The notes below the pieces were generated by a model. That model had not been told where the DNA came from, did not search any database, and saw only the letters and a program-made list of their open reading frames with translations. From contig NW_019091659.1 in the NCBI RefSeq assembly GCF_001949145.1, positions 150,586 through 214,585 on the forward strand: DNA of 64,000 nucleotides, in the 5' to 3' direction. A program made the position numbers and the translations under genes. This stretch comes from Acanthaster planci (Eukaryota; Echinodermata; Asteroidea; Valvatida; Acanthasteridae). Numbering within the stretch: position 1 is the stretch's first letter; every line of letters starts with the position of its first letter. This document shows, in pieces, positions 63,501-64,000 of the stretch.

Positions 63501-63844
63501 GCATGGTATGTAGTCATCTGCTATAGTTAGGCTTCTGCCACTTTAAAAAACTTGCACATTTTTCATTTTGTTGTTGACCACTTTCACATATTCAGTGAGT
63601 CGAGTTGAAATCCATGAATGTATGTTATTTTTTGTTTTTTTGGTCAGATGGCATTCTATCCTTCCTGGCTCTTGGAGATTGGGGTGGCGTGTCCTTTACA
63701 CCATACACTACGCCAGACGAATTGGGCTGCGCCAATCAAATGGGAGCCATAGCCAAGAGGATCAACTCCACCTTCGTCTTGGCCCTGGGGGATAACTTCT
63801 ACGACTTTGGCATACGGACTGATGCCCACGACAAAAGATTTAAG
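60426..63844 (+). CDS. ACP5: purple acid phosphatase, ACP5-like (5' part, runs off window)
   Basis: Tartrate-resistant (type 5) purple acid phosphatase, a dinuclear-metal phosphoesterase of the secretory or lysosomal pathway. Only the first two coding exons lie in the window (91 residues); the rest continues beyond the right edge. A hydrophobic signal peptide (IFLVLVLVFKLVDG) is followed by the first two metal-binding blocks of the family, LALGDWGG and LALGDNFYDFG, corresponding to the human VGDWGG and SLGDNFY blocks as I remember them. The later GNH, GHYP and GHDH blocks should lie outside. Identification rests on two blocks plus the NDKRF-like DAHDKRFK at the exon end, so the subfamily symbol is likely but not certain. 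Confidence 0.85.
60950..61005. repeat. CAACTATAGYTGGGA word cluster
   Basis: AACTATAGCTGGGATC, AAGTTGGGACC and CATAGTTGGGGG within 56 bases. Same vocabulary as the cluster at 14190-14475. Confidence 0.5.
63078..63140 (+). repeat. tRNA-like SINE relic
   Basis: A box-like TGGCCCAGTGGA at 63084 and B box-like TTTCAATTCCAG at about 63125, spaced as in a tRNA gene; the stems do not close. Probably an old SINE head. Confidence 0.4.
63648..63844 (+). CDS. ACP5: ACP5-like exon 2 (first metal-binding blocks)
   Basis: Acceptor TTTTTTTGGTCAG, donor GTACATGCA. Encodes LSFLALGDWGGVSFTPY, NSTFVLALGDNFYDFG and DAHDKRFK. Asp and Asn/Tyr metal ligands of GDWG and GDNFY are intact. Sequon NST. Confidence 0.92.
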
Positions 63845-64000
63845 GTACATGCACCAGTAGGATGAGGGGCGTGGCAAGCCTAGTGTGGTAACATTTTTCA
63901 AAGTAGGGGAGCCAGTTATGAGAACATCAGGCATCAGCCATTAATGGGCCAATCTATAAAGCTCCACCCCTTTGTAGGACCTGGGTCATTCTATAAATTA

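Larger units (their letters stand above)
60502..63647. other. ACP5-like intron 1 (about 3.1 kb)
   Basis: AT-rich. Contains a cluster of CAACTATAGCTGGGA words at 60950-61005 and a tRNA-like fragment near 63084. No exon recognised. Confidence 0.45.

Noticed and set aside
1-64000. Bacterial-type systems, CRISPR arrays, phage or toxin-antitoxin loci
   Set aside because: The window is plainly animal nuclear DNA with split genes; no such features were seen.

Overview
The window is nuclear DNA from a multicellular animal, most likely a marine invertebrate deuterostome. An echinoderm seems more likely than a lancelet, but this is an inference. The evidence is small exons (56-303 bases) separated by AT-rich introns of 0.3-3.4 kb with GT..AG borders, four genes recognisable by orthology to vertebrate proteins, an intronless rhodopsin-class receptor, tRNA-derived SINEs, many short foldback transposons and frequent ACATGTACATGT words. 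No bacterial-type operons, rRNA genes, CRISPR arrays or phage genes were seen. Exon borders below were set by matching splice signals, reading phase and remembered family alignment.

Layout, left to right. (1) 1-4.6 kb: repeats, plus one possible terminal exon of an unidentified minus-strand gene. (2) 4677-14998, minus: a complete eight-exon mitochondrial NAD kinase gene (NADK2, 445 aa). Its introns hold a 2 kb hAT-like element with a minisatellite, an internal duplication and a gap, and a pair of 96%-identical repeats flanking exon 2. (3) 16436-38634, plus: a large extracellular protein gene in which 16 consecutive exons each encode one thrombospondin type-1 repeat (TSR), followed by a two-exon fibronectin type III (FN3) domain and a hydrophobic C-terminus. 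Its signal-peptide exon was not found. (4) 40483-57438, minus: a complete 13-exon FGGY carbohydrate kinase gene (561 aa), with a 299-aa intronless GPCR nested in its intron 11 on the same strand. (5) 60426 to the right edge, plus: the first two exons of a purple (tartrate-resistant) acid phosphatase (ACP5-like).

The genes look functionally unrelated: mitochondrial NADP supply, extracellular adhesion or guidance, sugar phosphorylation, signalling, and secreted or lysosomal phosphatase. NADK2 and the TSR gene are divergently arranged, the TSR and FGGY genes converge with about 1.85 kb between stop codons, and FGGY and the phosphatase are divergent.

The accessory signal lies in the introns and spacers. 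There are at least a dozen small inverted-repeat elements, several with visible target-site duplications, and a set of elements whose ends are arrays of a short degenerate word that differs from element to element. A single N at 7500 and a 302-base N run at 24754-25055 mark assembly gaps inside repeats.
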